A stretch of 64,000 nt of DNA from Cladocopium goreaui (Eukaryota; Sar; Dinophyceae; Suessiales; Symbiodiniaceae). The notes below the pieces were generated by a model. It saw nothing but the letters and a program-made list of their open reading frames with translations. It had not been told where the DNA came from and searched no databases. The DNA lies in assembly GCA_947184155.2 (NCBI GenBank), contig CAMXCT020002025.1, positions 1 to 64,000 of the forward strand, read 5' to 3'. Shown one piece after another: positions 43,601 to 53,505 of the stretch; position 1 is the first letter of the stretch, and the number at the start of each line of letters is the position of its first letter. The position numbers were made by a program, and so were the translations under genes.

Positions 43601-46600
43601 GCTCCGCAACTGGAAAGGCAAAGGAGTAGGGAAAGAAGTAGAAGGAAAAGGTCGCCCTCGCGAGGACAAGGGCAAAGGCAAGAAGGGCCAGAAATGAACA
43701 GCAAAGGCACGTGGGGCACGACACCCGCCGAGGCGGAGCAGACCTCGAAGTGAAAACCAAGGACTCGCTTGATGAGTCTTCTGATTTTGATGAACTCGGT
43801 GATGATGAGCTGGAGCCGGCCATGACCGACTCTGAAGACGAGGCGGCAATGGTCCCTTCCCCGTGGGACGCAGCGGCCCCAATGGACCTGACAGCAGAAT
43901 CCAGCCTGCGGGCTTGTAAAACTCTGGGAGAGCTGTCGGACGTAGCGGTCAAGGCCTTTAAGGCAGGCATGACCTTCGGAGACATGGCCAAGCATCTACT
44001 GGACTTCATGTGCCATGCACCCACACCTCTGGGTTGCTTCTTCAGGCAATGGTGTTACCCCACACAACCCACTCCGGGCGCATTGCCCACTCACCAGAGG
44101 CGTGGGGATATTTTGCCAATCGCTCCTTGGTTGATCACACCTGAATTGGAAGGCGTGACCAAAGCAAACTGCCTGTGGGTCGGAGTGGTTGTAGTTATTT
44201 TGGATTTTTCAATTATTGCGCAGGCTGGGGTAAACCGATCGGGGTGCCGATGGACCCGGTACTCACCCCCAATCAAAAGGCAGCCATCAAATCCCTGGCA
44301 GAGATGGTGACCACAAACATCATCTCTGCTGATCCGGTGGGCTCGTTGGGTGAGGCTCGTGAGCTCTTAGCATCCAAGCGTTACGACTATGCAGGGGCCC
44401 CCATTGAATACATGGAGGATTTGGTTGCGGAAAAGGTGGCCCCTGCCTGGCCGAGGCCAAGTGAAGCAGGGGTACAACCAATTGAGAGGTACTTGAGTGC
44501 AGAGACGGCTGATGCCTTCAAGTACCCGGACAAGTTGGTGTTGCCACCTAGTGAGAGCCACCGATGACGAGTGGTTCAAGATCTGCCGCATGGGCCACGA
44601 ACGCGGCATGATGAAGGTGGTTGCTGATGACCTCATCCCGCGGGATCGCATGGGTCATCTTATCACTAGTGGGGCTGGGGCCGTCAGGAAAGAGAAGTTG
44701 GTGGACGGCCAGCGGGTGAGAATGCGGTGACGATACCGTTGAAGGGAGCTCAGGACACGCTCCCCTTCATTGGCACCATGACCTCCATTCAACTTGAGGA
44801 AGAAGACATGGCGTACATGGAAAGTGAAGACCTTCAATCGGCCTTCAACTTGTTTGCAGCCCCTGACCAGTGGTTGCCGTACTTTGCAGACTCAAAAAAG
44901 GTAGATGGCCCAGCTTTTGGATTGGCCAGTGGCACCATGGTGAGGCCAGCGTTGGCGGTGATACCCATGGGGTGGCATTCGGCGGTTGGTTTGGTCCAGG
45001 AAGCCGTCCGAACCCTGGTCTTCGAACGGGCACAAGTTCCGAAGTCACTGTCGATTGAAAAAGGAAAGCCCTTGCCCCAGTCGGACACAAAGGCCATTGT
45101 CTATCTCGACAATTTCGATGAGATCCACGTGGTCAAGAAGTTGTCAGAGGACTTCACAAAGGAAGGGTGCGAGATGTCTGAATACCACAAGAGGTTTGTG
45201 GAGGTGTGCGATCAGGATGGGCTTCCGAGGAATGCAGGGAAGCAACTCATCCACGCATATGCAGGTGGGCTTCAAGGAGGCCTTTTGGACGGCAAGAAAG
45301 GTGTATTGAGAGCGGCGCCTGACAAGCTGCAAAATTTTTTGAAGATCAGCTTTGCGCTGCTGGCCGGCAAGAAGTGGTCGGAGTTCCACCTGCGGCACTG
45401 GGCAGGAAAGGCGGCGTTCATTGCAGCCTTTCGCCGGATGTTGTTTTCGAACATGTTCCAGATTTTCCCCCTGATTGAGCAATCTCGCTGCGGCGATGTT
45501 CTCCCAACACGGGATTGCCTGGATGAGATTGTCTGCGTAGGCGTCCTGAGTGTGATTGCTCAGGCAAACCTACGTGCGCCCGTGAGTGAAGAAATCAGCT
45601 GTACTGATGCGTCACCTACTGGGGGCGCCACAGCGGTGGCCAAGAAGTTCAAGATCTCATACCTCCAGGTACCTGACGCTCAAGAGGATGATGGTAGGTG
45701 CGCCTGGTGTGAGGAGCCCCATGAACCAGGCCAAGTCACCTACCCATGCAGCAGAAAATGCGGCCTGCGGGCCTGTTCGCCCATGTGTGCGTTCACCCAC
45801 GCAGAAGGAAATTGCACACGGAAAGAACTGGATGCCCCCACGTTTGGTGAGCGCTTTGCTGGGCAGAACTTTCCGCTTACACAGGCGGTGGCCCTGGAAG
45901 GGATTGCCATACAACCTCCACTTGACATAAAGATTGCCTCCTATGCTTGGGATTATTTCAGTGAATCTGGCAAGCGGAAGTTGGACCTCATGGAGAATGA
46001 TTGCAGCTTGGCCGCCACACATTGGGCGCCCGAATGCAAATCTTTCACGGCAGCGCGCGGCAGGCCCATCACGTTGCCGAGCGGAAGAACCATTCCGGGC
46101 CCCAAAGCTCTCAGGTCAAGGGAACGGCCCTGGGGTCTACCGAACCTTTCCAAGGACGGCTTGCAAGGTTTCAAGGAGGCGCTCGAGGCGGGGCGCATTG
46201 TCTCGTTGGAGCACCCTTGGAACTCCCTGCTGTGGTGGACGCCTGAAGCGGAGGAGCTGTTTGGTGATGATCGGGTCGTGATGATCGGGTCTGCACCGCC
46301 TGCTACTCGAGCTGCTGCTTTTGGGGGCTGGCGTACCAAGTGGACCTGCCTCATCACAAACGATGAAGGTATCTTCAGGTCAGTCCACCGTCCGGAGTGC
46401 CCGGGCCACTGGTGGCTGAGGCCTTATGAAGTTCATGAAACGCCACATGGCCTGAAGTTCGACACGGAGGAAGAAGCAGAGTACCCGTGGGACTTCTGCA
46501 CCACTTATGCTGCTGCGTTGAGGAACGCAATCGGCAGGAGAACCTCTCAGCCCGTGGGCTCGATCGACAGGGATCATCTCATGGCCGTATATTCAGCGGT

Positions 46601-49600
46601 CAAGAGAGCCACAAAAGGCCTACAAAGGGTGGTTGTGGCCATGCGCGTGGCCACAGCTGTCAACGACATGCTGAAAGACATGTGCCCGGGCAATGAGGCG
46701 CAGCATTTGGCCTCTCTTTTAAGGCAAGTTTCCACCCGCGGGTGCGACATCAAGATTTTAGTGTCACCTGAGGATGGGGAGCAGACATTGATGGCTCCCT
46801 ATCCGTCTTTTGCATGGCTGTGGCGCACCCTGGTCGCTTACCGGTGGCGTCAACCGCAGCATATCAACACGCTTGAAGTCTCGGCCTTTTTGGTTGAGAT
46901 CAGAAGGAGAGCTCGAGACCCCTCGATGGTGGGGGGACGTTTCATCAATGTCACCGACTCCCAGGTGACTTTTCACTGCCTGACCGAAGGTCGAAGCTCT
47001 TCAGCAAAGCTCAACCGCCTGGTGCGCCGTGTTGCGGCGGTATCGCTTGTCGCTGACCTCACCCCTTTCCATGTTTGGACGATCAGCAAATGGAACTTTG
47101 CGGACTACGGGAGCCGCAAGTTTGAGGTATCACGATGACAAAGAAGCGGCATCTCAAGTACATGGGAGTGAGGCAGCGTACAATTCAACTTTACAGGCGT
47201 GAAGTTTCACACTTTTTTACTTTTCTAGAATTCATCCATCAACCCATGCCGGCTTCCTATGCTGCGCTAGATCACTCAGTGGCAGAGTACATCAACCACC
47301 TTTTCCAGGAGGGTGAACCTATAAGCAAGGCAGGGTGGCTCTTGAGTGGGTTGCGCAGATTCTAGCACACACCTGTTCGCGCAGTACCAATGCCATGGAA
47401 GGTTCTTCAGGCCTTCGTCGGCCTTTGCTTCAAGGAACAGTGGTGGCACCTTGGTCTCTGCCTGCTGCTTGGATTTGGCTTCTTTTTGCGGACCCAGGAG
47501 GTTCTGAGCCTTAAAGCCGAGGATGTTGAAATCTGCCATGCCACAGGCTCCATCGTCCTTCGTCTGGGCCGCACCAAAACCTCCAAGCAGCATCTCCAGG
47601 CATTGGCACTGGAACATTCCAAAGTTGCCAACCTGGTCACCTTTGCACTTCAAGGCCTCTCTGGCCCCTGGCTGTGGCCATGGTCCCCCACTTATTTTCG
47701 ACGTTGTTTCACTTCACTTTGTGACTTTTTTCTTCCTTTCCTCAGTGGGATTCGTACCATATTCCCTGAGAAGGGGGGGTGCAACTCATTTTTATATGAC
47801 CTTGAAGTCTCTAGACTTCATCATGGTGCAAGGTCGTTGGAAAGACCAGCGGACTTGTCGTTTATATCTCGATGACGCCAGAGCCATGCTGGTTAATTTT
47901 GATCTTCCGGATGCGTCCGTGAAGCTGTTACGGCATTTCCGTTCCTTTTTGTGACGGGTCGCTGCGCAAAGAGAGCAAAAGTGGGGCGGTTGTGACCCCC
48001 TCTCTTTTTTGTTCCTTTTCTTTTGCCTATCGTGGGCTGGTTGTGGGTGCGACCGCACTTCACCTAACACGGGTGGCCACCTGCGGGTGCGTGTTTAGTG
48101 GTGCGCGTTGCCACCTGTTGCGCAGAATGCGTAGCAGCACCACAACCTAGATCACTTGCCGGGTTGTGTGGGAACAAACCGTGCGCGACCTGATGCATAA
48201 TGAAAGCAGTCTCTACTGACATGGAACATTCAGTAGGACGATGTTTTATGCATCCGTGGGGTTTTGGGTTCAAGCTGGCCCTCCCTCTCTCCACCCTGGT
48301 TGTGGGTGCGACCGCACTTCACCTAACACGGGTGGCCACCTGCGGGTGCGTGTTTAGTGGTGCGCGTTGCCACCTGTTGCGCAGAATGCGTAGCAGCACC
48401 ACAACCTAGATCACTTGCCGGGTTGTGTGGGAACAAACCGTGCGCGACCTGATGCATAAATATATATATACAGACATAGATATGTTATATAAGTAATCAT
48501 GAAGTAATGTATTTGTTTATATATATATATGAATGGCTCAAATCTATTGACCCCTCTATGACCCCTCCCATTTTTGTGGATGGTTTCAGATGTTGTGGCG
48601 CCAGGCAAATCCAGGGTGACCATGGAAGAGAAGGGCCACACCATCAGCGACTTTAACCTGGATGAGTTAGAGGCCTGGGGGATGGATGTGCGAAGAGAAG
48701 GGACCTGCCAGCATGTCCATGTGACTTGGGCCAAAAAACTGGGCAGATCTTCCACCCCTCCTGGCTTCCAGGTTGGCAAACAACGCAGTCTTGAGAAGAT
48801 GCAGTGGCGAAATGAGAAACGCGAGGAGAAACGCTACATCCTGCAGACGTTTCTTGACCTTGGCCGAGTTGGCTGGTTAAGAACGGTACCCCCATGATAG
48901 ATTGGTCCACAATCCCAATCTGGTAGGTTACTAAGGCCCTAGAGTAACCAATGTAACCAATCGATATGATCGGATTTTTGGATCTAGACACATCTTTTCC
49001 TTTGGGACTGAACAAACCTGGCTAGTATGACAATACCACCCAAGACAACCGTACTTTTGCTCACCTGGGATATGCCTTCCCTTGATGCTGAAGAGTGTCC
49101 CCATGGATGTGCAGTTCGGGGATGTTCGGGGTCCTGTGGTCACCGGCATTTGCGACTCAGGTTTTTGGAATCTCACAAGTTTGGGAAAGACTTTCAGCTG
49201 CAGTGGATGCTCATGATGACTGAGACAAAACGAAATACCCGTGGACAGGCCATTGTCAAGTTTTGCAACTGATGAACATCACACAATTGGGCTTGGTGCG
49301 TGGTACTTTAGAGGTGTTCTTTTTCAGCATCGAATCGTGACCAGTGGAGGATGATGGGGGGCTGCGATAGCTGCATGTCGCTGATTAAGAATATGTTGCT
49401 AATAAAGAAGAACATATTTTGATTTTTGAACGGAGTCTCCATATATTTAGCCTTGACTCAATGTGAACTCCGCCAAAAGGGCGACCCGGGGTGGCACCAA
49501 GGATGTGAATGAACCTCGGATCCGGAAGGGTTGCTTCCTGTTTTCGAAGCCAAAGGAGGTTCGAAGCGATGACAGCCTAAGGGACAAACCGCAGCTATCT

Positions 49601-51364
49601 CTTACACTCAACGCCAGCAAGAGCAAGGGAATTAAGTGAAGAACTCAAGCCAGCCATTTGTGAAGGAGTATATACATGTATATACGTGTAATCGTACTAC
49701 CACCAGGCTTACATATTGGGTATTGCTATCCTAACTCAAATGACGACTAATCCATCCAGGATTCCAGGGCTCTGTCAATATATATCCTTGCAGGTGCTTT
49801 ATCCCCTTCACAAGGCGGCTGAACTTGGCGCTACTTGGCTGCGATGTAAATTACCCTCTGGTTACAGATTTTACAGTTCGCTATTGAAGCCATGGCCCTA
49901 ATCGAAATAGTTAATTTATGTTGATATCATCCACTAATATCACAATAAATTATGGTGATTATCCATAAATTATTTAGATAATCATGGCCCATAGATTTAC
50001 CCACTCATAGCATGGTGGATCTTTCCAGTTCGCTATGTCAGCCATTGCCGGTAAGCCATTGATCAGGACGCCGAGATTGTCCGGCTGCTGCTGGCAGCTG
50101 GGGCGGACCGGGAGCAACGCACCTCCAAGGGGCGCACGGCCGAGATGATCGCGCTGGAAGAAGACCTCCTGGGAAGTCACAAGGCGCCAGGGATGGGCGT
50201 GGGCTGGGGATGGGCTGGGGATGGGGGATGGGGGATGGGGATGGCTAGACTCAGAATCTGATTTGGCCTCCTTCTTGGGGAGATTGATGGGGATACGGGA
50301 TACTTTTTGTTCTTTTGAAAGCCACTCTTGAGCCGTATCCACACGTGAATAGGCCAAAATTGTGTAAACACCAAAATAGACGGTTTTTATATTGGAATCA
50401 AACAAACCTTTGGTTTCCAGGGCTTTAAATTTTGATGTATACTCCTATGAGAACCCGCAATCCATGGGTGCATTCTGGTGCGCACGCCAGGAGGTCCTGA
50501 TGCTTTTAGCCAGCCAGACACTGTGGCTGCATATTGGTGGGGATGGGTTGGGAAAAGAAGGTGCAAGCAAGGCCAAAAGGAGCTGAGTAGGAAAGGTAGA
50601 AACTCTCGTTTCCTGCCAGGGATCTTGGGATACCTTGGGATGGGAAGCCTTGAGATGAGAGATCTGGGGATTGGAGTTCTTGAGAGGAGAAACCTTGAAA
50701 TAGGAGGTCTTGAGATGGGAGACCTTGGGATGGGAGATCTTGGGCTGAGAGATCTTGAGATAAAGGATATCGAGCTGGGTACTTGCTGCTGTACTTGTAC
50801 CACTGAAATAGAGGTTCTTGTGTTGAATTTGTAGCCCCCAATATGCTCAAGTAACCTGGAACTTTTTTCCCCCTACGACCCTTTCATGGAAGCTCCTGCT
50901 CCCGCTCCCTTCTTGAAAGGACCTCTGCAGAAGTTCTCATGCAAGACCCCAGTGTAAGGTTCTTTTCTCTAGGGTCCTGTGCAAGATCTCCCTGAAAGGG
51001 TGTTTGTGGATGCTCCCGTGCAGGGCCCCGTTTACAGAAAGTTGCCAGAATTTTGTGTTGTCCTGACTTTGTAGGATTAGGCGGCTGGTACTAAGTTCTT
51101 TTACATCTAAAGCAACCTGAAATACAACGAATTGCAAATCGACAGCAGCTCGGACATTTGAAACACACAGCTGGGTGCCCTTGCATTTGTTCTGTTTGCC
51201 CCAAACATATGGTTGGTTGAAGGGAACATTTGCAGGAAAACCTGTTGTTTTAACCACCAATTATAGGGGGTTCCTTTAGATTTGCCCAATTCCGGGAATT
51301 CTGGTGCCGAAGGATCAAAGTTATGCCTCTGCGGGAAGCGATCAAGCTGATGGAGGCGCTGTGA
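40651..51364 (+). CDS. Ankyrin-repeat gene of otherwise unknown function (exon chain partly resolved)
   Basis: Exon 1 40651-40774 (MNLLELLVVMNLCYLCCVS, a hydrophobic start, then IAELDSG), exon 2 41562-41598 (SLRHIGLGPDL), exon 3 41714-41889, exon 4 48590 to about 48880 (DVVAPGKSRVTMEEKGHT, then KREEKRYILQTFLDLG). These join in frame with GT donors and AG acceptors through exon 4. Ankyrin exons follow: 49794-49829 (YPLHKAAELG, GC donor) and 50067 to about 50171 (DAEIVRLLLAAGADREQ, then GRTAEMIA); joined they give the consensus PLHKAAELGDAEIVRLLLAA. A terminal exon 51313-51364 ends MPLREAIKLMEAL and stop. At least one exon between 48880 and 49794 and the 3' end of the 50067 exon are unresolved. 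Ankyrin repeats mediate protein binding; the partner is unknown. Intron 3 holds the tyrosine-recombinase retroelement. Confidence 0.6.
41035..41202. repeat. Microsatellites ttgttgacttc and cttgtc
   Basis: Seven or eight copies of the 11-mer cttgttgactt, then (ttg)n and (cttgtc)n. In intron 2 of the ankyrin gene. Confidence 0.9.
42041..42118 (+). repeat. Split repeat A1
   Basis: 78 bp starting tgaaagcagtctctactgac and ending gggttcaagctgg; identical to A2 at 48201-48278. The gag-like ATG (42081) lies inside it. Confidence 0.95.
42081..43697 (+). CDS. Gag-like protein of the YR retroelement
   Basis: 538 codons, uninterrupted. N-terminal globular part with WNIRQQVDKKKDGIWMRARL and HLKWWITEGPG; a Lys-rich middle (residues 220-320; KDKRDKKRKKRGREKE, KQKKKGKKADKKK) suited to nucleic-acid binding; and a helical C-terminal part (LLTKMKVLLAREG, LNIRVQREMRTVAKGLDLI, LAQRLKALELM) ending in a GK-rich tail. 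No CCHC knuckle. Position and composition suggest the structural/RNA-binding protein. The start is placed within repeat A1; a later start is possible. Confidence 0.65.
   Translation: MFYASVGFWVQAGERLTSRLAGLPEVGDLLRERMAGPWVFPRENLGYSQELDLQRGQLLECHLYDENGAQQGQGLWNIRQQVDKKKDGIWMRARLVAVSDEHLKWWITEGPGAAQQRQFHLHICCTEAPTCKKRMKSPSLEFHTDYFRLLAAGMITEKKVPWFKDEPAKADIAAEISRLAGQKAPSERGPARKSGQPLAFSESDAGQDAEALAVVPPEGEDVEELKNLRRDVGKDKRDKKRKKRGREKEGPVRKRRRSPTEAEKGPLWFGKEKQAEQRDSSVSSASSSSSSSHCQEAKKEKSKSSKQKKKGKKADKKKGDRGPFGTGAKMAFGHSEATSISSDEEGDDGQSFQAAPSGKSRQLQLLEYAEKHPGRLASRLLTKMKVLLAREGEGAMTQHGSGQENLTPSTATSYFLTVLVPLHRERLNIRVQREMRTVAKGLDLIAMGHPEMAADVLAQRLKALELMVNDQSWARATHVELLPAEGATLIEPDESWVATREHVFESKLRNWKGKGVGKEVEGKGRPREDKGKGKKGQK
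43711..47138 (+). pseudogene. RT, RNase H and methyltransferase-like polyprotein, frameshifted
   Basis: The frame changes near 44200, 44545 and 44725; downstream 803 codons are open (44727-47138). In that part: RT motif A SEDLQSAF (33-40), motif B IPMGWHSAVGLVQ (79-91), motif C YLDN (126-129, Asn for the second Asp). CTDASPTGGATA (292-303) is the first RNase H Asp. A Cys/His-rich finger follows (CAWC...C...C...C...C...H...C, 325-363), then a methyltransferase-like region (THWAPECKSFTAARG about 431-445; SLEHPWNSLLWW). The remaining RNase H residues come only near the end: HINTLEVSAF (E717), NVTDSQ (D744), WNFADYGSR (D793). So RNase H seems split by an insertion of about 400 residues. The methyltransferase call is by analogy with DIRS elements, and the expected motif is degenerate. 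Confidence 0.7.
47135..47955 (+). pseudogene. Tyrosine recombinase of the retroelement, broken
   Basis: Overlaps the previous ORF by 4 bp (ATGA). The N-terminal SAM-like part has MGVRQRTIQLYRREVSHFF; an in-frame TAG at 47363 interrupts it. The catalytic part follows: LLLGFGFFLRTQEVLSLKAEDV (first Arg), then after a frame change near 47740 PYSLRRGGATHFYMT and MVQGRWKDQRTCRLYLDDARA (second Arg, the G-R-W box and the Tyr nucleophile in RLYLDD). Order and spacing fit DIRS/Ngaro-type recombinases. Confidence 0.8.
48037..48200 (+). repeat. Split repeat B1
   Basis: 164 bp from ctggttgtgggtgcgaccgc to gacctgatgcataa; identical to B2. It abuts A2 directly. Confidence 0.95.
48201..48278 (+). repeat. 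Split repeat A2
   Basis: Identical to A1; followed by a 17 bp spacer and B2. Confidence 0.95.
48296..48459 (+). repeat. Split repeat B2
   Basis: Identical to B1; ends at gatgcataa, then AT dinucleotide host sequence. Confidence 0.95.
49852..49900. mobile_element. MITE family 1, truncated copy
   Basis: taccctctggttacag and cgctattgaagccatgg only; the right end is missing. It begins 22 bases downstream of the GC donor of the ankyrin exon at 49830. Confidence 0.5.
50600..50790. repeat. Degenerate minisatellite ggagatcttgagatggga
   Basis: Units of about 18 bp (cttgagatgggagac and variants) within an intron of the ankyrin gene. Confidence 0.7.
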
Positions 51365-51827
51365 GTTTTGCTGTCGGATGGTGTGATGAGGGTTACAATG
51401 ACGGTGATGACGAACATGATGATTGTTTAATTGTTTTAATGACCACTATCAGACTATAATATCTATCATGATAGTGATTACTACGTTAGCTTTGCGTTTT
51501 TTTTGCAGCACTGATAATACCACGAAACCAGATGCAAAAGCACAGATTATGTTTCTTCACAGGAATGGATCAATGGGACTAGTTTCGTTGACCAGATTTC
51601 CTGCTTCACAACGATCTAGTTTTCATCTCAGCATACAAATTTCTCCGGAAGAGAGTTGCAATGCACACCTGGCATCACTCAAAAAGAGCACCAGAACTAA
51701 TACCGATCGACCTGGGTTTTCAAAACTTGAACCCCCTCTTGGTATGCTCTGGTAGAAGCAATGACACCCACCTAGTCGATGCTACAGGAGCAGAAGTGCC
51801 TATAGAATACGTCGAGTTGCGGTGTCA

Positions 51828-51970
51828 ATGACTGCGCTGAAAAAGCGCGGGGTTGGCGTCACGTTCGACGACTTTTGTGCTGGATGTTCATCCGACTGGG
51901 AGAAACCACAACCAATTCTGGGGCTTCATGATTTGGATCGTTTGGAATTGGATGCTGAGGAATTGAATAG
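51828..51970 (+). CDS. Candidate first exon of a further + strand gene
   Basis: ATG at 51828 opens 47 codons (MTALKKRGVGVTFDDFC, then LHDLDRLELDAEELN) ending at AG|GTGAAC. Lies 464 bp after the ankyrin gene stop. A 138-codon minus-strand frame (51859-52275) overlaps and is also open, so strand is uncertain. No family recognised. Confidence 0.3.
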
Positions 51971-53037
51971 GTGAACTTTGGTGAATAGGTGGGTGAACCG
52001 TTAATCGTTTTTGAAATCGAAGATGTCCCGTTTTGGTTTGTGGTGTGCCCTCTGGCCGTTGCACCCGGTGGGACGAACATCCACTGTGAAAAACCTAGAG
52101 CCATTGCCGGAGAAGCGCCGGTTTGAAAGGTCTCCGGAGTGGATGTACAGCTCTTCGACCCCTGGTCGGAGATTGGTGGGCTAGAGTGGTTAGAGGTGGT
52201 GTTTGTCGTGTTGGAGTAATCAGAGCGGTATGTCTGAGATTTTTGAGATGTGGACACGTACAGTAGTATATACACAAGTCAAAAAAACAGATGTATTCAT
52301 GAGGTATTTTAAATTACATATACACATGGCAAGATACATTATTACATACAGAAAAAAACATCTGGGTGTGTCATGGTGTGTCTATGTAATCAATCTATGC
52401 ATACCACTGTGTGGCCTTCCTGCATGGAAATCACCAAGCACCCACATGGAAGATTCGGGTCAACGTTGAACGAGCGGGCCATAGTGCACCCTAATGACAT
52501 GTCAAGGAAAAAAGGGGGAGACTCTAAAGATAAAAACATGGCAAACCGCAACTTGCAAAGATTTGACATGCAAATTGCTGGTCACAGCAAAGGCCGTCTG
52601 CCAAAGGCAGTTCGAGCCCCGAACGCTGAAGCTTCGGTTCAGTTTTTGTGCCTCATGCATACCACTGTGCACCTAATTGTGGATGGAGTTTTGATTCCCA
52701 GAGGTTGTAATCATCATGAGAAACACTCCAAGTTCCAGCCGCCGGGCAATTGACTTTTGTGCCTCATTTGTGGAGATCCAGCCTTGAAGTTAGTCGCGTA
52801 TCCAGTACCCCAACAAAATATTGAAAACATAAATTTATCACCAATTGCTGAGTGGTAAATTTCCGGTGCCTGACACTGAGTTGGCTGTTGAACAGCAAAC
52901 AGCAACTCCTGTATTTCTGGTTGGGGAATAAGCAGCATGTCCACAGATATGAGTTACATTGGATTTCCAGGATTTCCACGATGTCTCAAAACTTATCGCA
53001 GTGCGCACTAGAAGGCACTCAAACTGATCGGGGTCAC

Positions 53038-53505
53038 TCATTGGATTAATATTCTCCGGGCAGAAACCAAGCAGATCTTGTGGTGATACCAGTGCACCAC
53101 GATTTCTGGTTGGTGCCGATGTGCCGCTGAGTGAATCATTCCCCATCTCAAGTGGATGTCACACCACCGCTTGACGTCACAAGAGCTTGGAACTTTGTGC
53201 AGTTTATACACAAGTTGTAGTTCAGAAAGTGAATGGTTACTGCTTGTTACTGCAACCCTTTCTATGGAGCTTTCACTTTGCATGCTGTCCACAATATGAT
53301 TGAAACACACTTTGGACGACTTCCGCCGCTCTTCCGAACTGTGACCGAAGCGTGACTGGAAGGAGTCGGGGTTCCCACAGGAACTCCCAGCAGTTTCAGA
53401 GGTTGCCTTGTTTGGAATTACTTGAACCAAGCATAACCAAGCCATCATTTGAGGTCTGTAGCCATTTGTTGCAACCTTTTTTTTGGGGGGGGGCAGATAG
53501 AGCAT
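53038..53505 (-). other. 155-codon minus-strand open frame
   Basis: Contains HSSEERRKSSKVCFNHIVDS and HSLSELQLVYKLHKVPSS. Plus-strand frames over the same DNA have several stops. No start context, splice pattern or family was recognised. Could be an inserted minus-strand gene piece or chance. Confidence 0.25.

Larger units (their letters stand above)
42041..48459 (+). mobile_element. Tyrosine-recombinase retroelement with split direct repeats (Ngaro/PAT/Kangaroo-like)
   Basis: Order A1 (42041-42118), gag-like ORF, RT/RNase H/methyltransferase-like ORF, tyrosine recombinase, B1 (48037-48200), A2 (48201-48278), B2 (48296-48459). A and B copies appear identical. This arrangement is the hallmark of split-direct-repeat YR retroelements. 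No target duplication is visible, as expected for recombinase insertion; AT dinucleotide tracts flank both sides. The ORFs carry several frameshifts and a stop, so this copy is not autonomous. In an intron of the ankyrin gene, same strand. Confidence 0.85.

Noticed and set aside
42132..47653. Many minus-strand ORFs of 60-194 codons
   Set aside because: Shadows of the gag-like, RT and recombinase frames, which carry the recognisable motifs on the plus strand.
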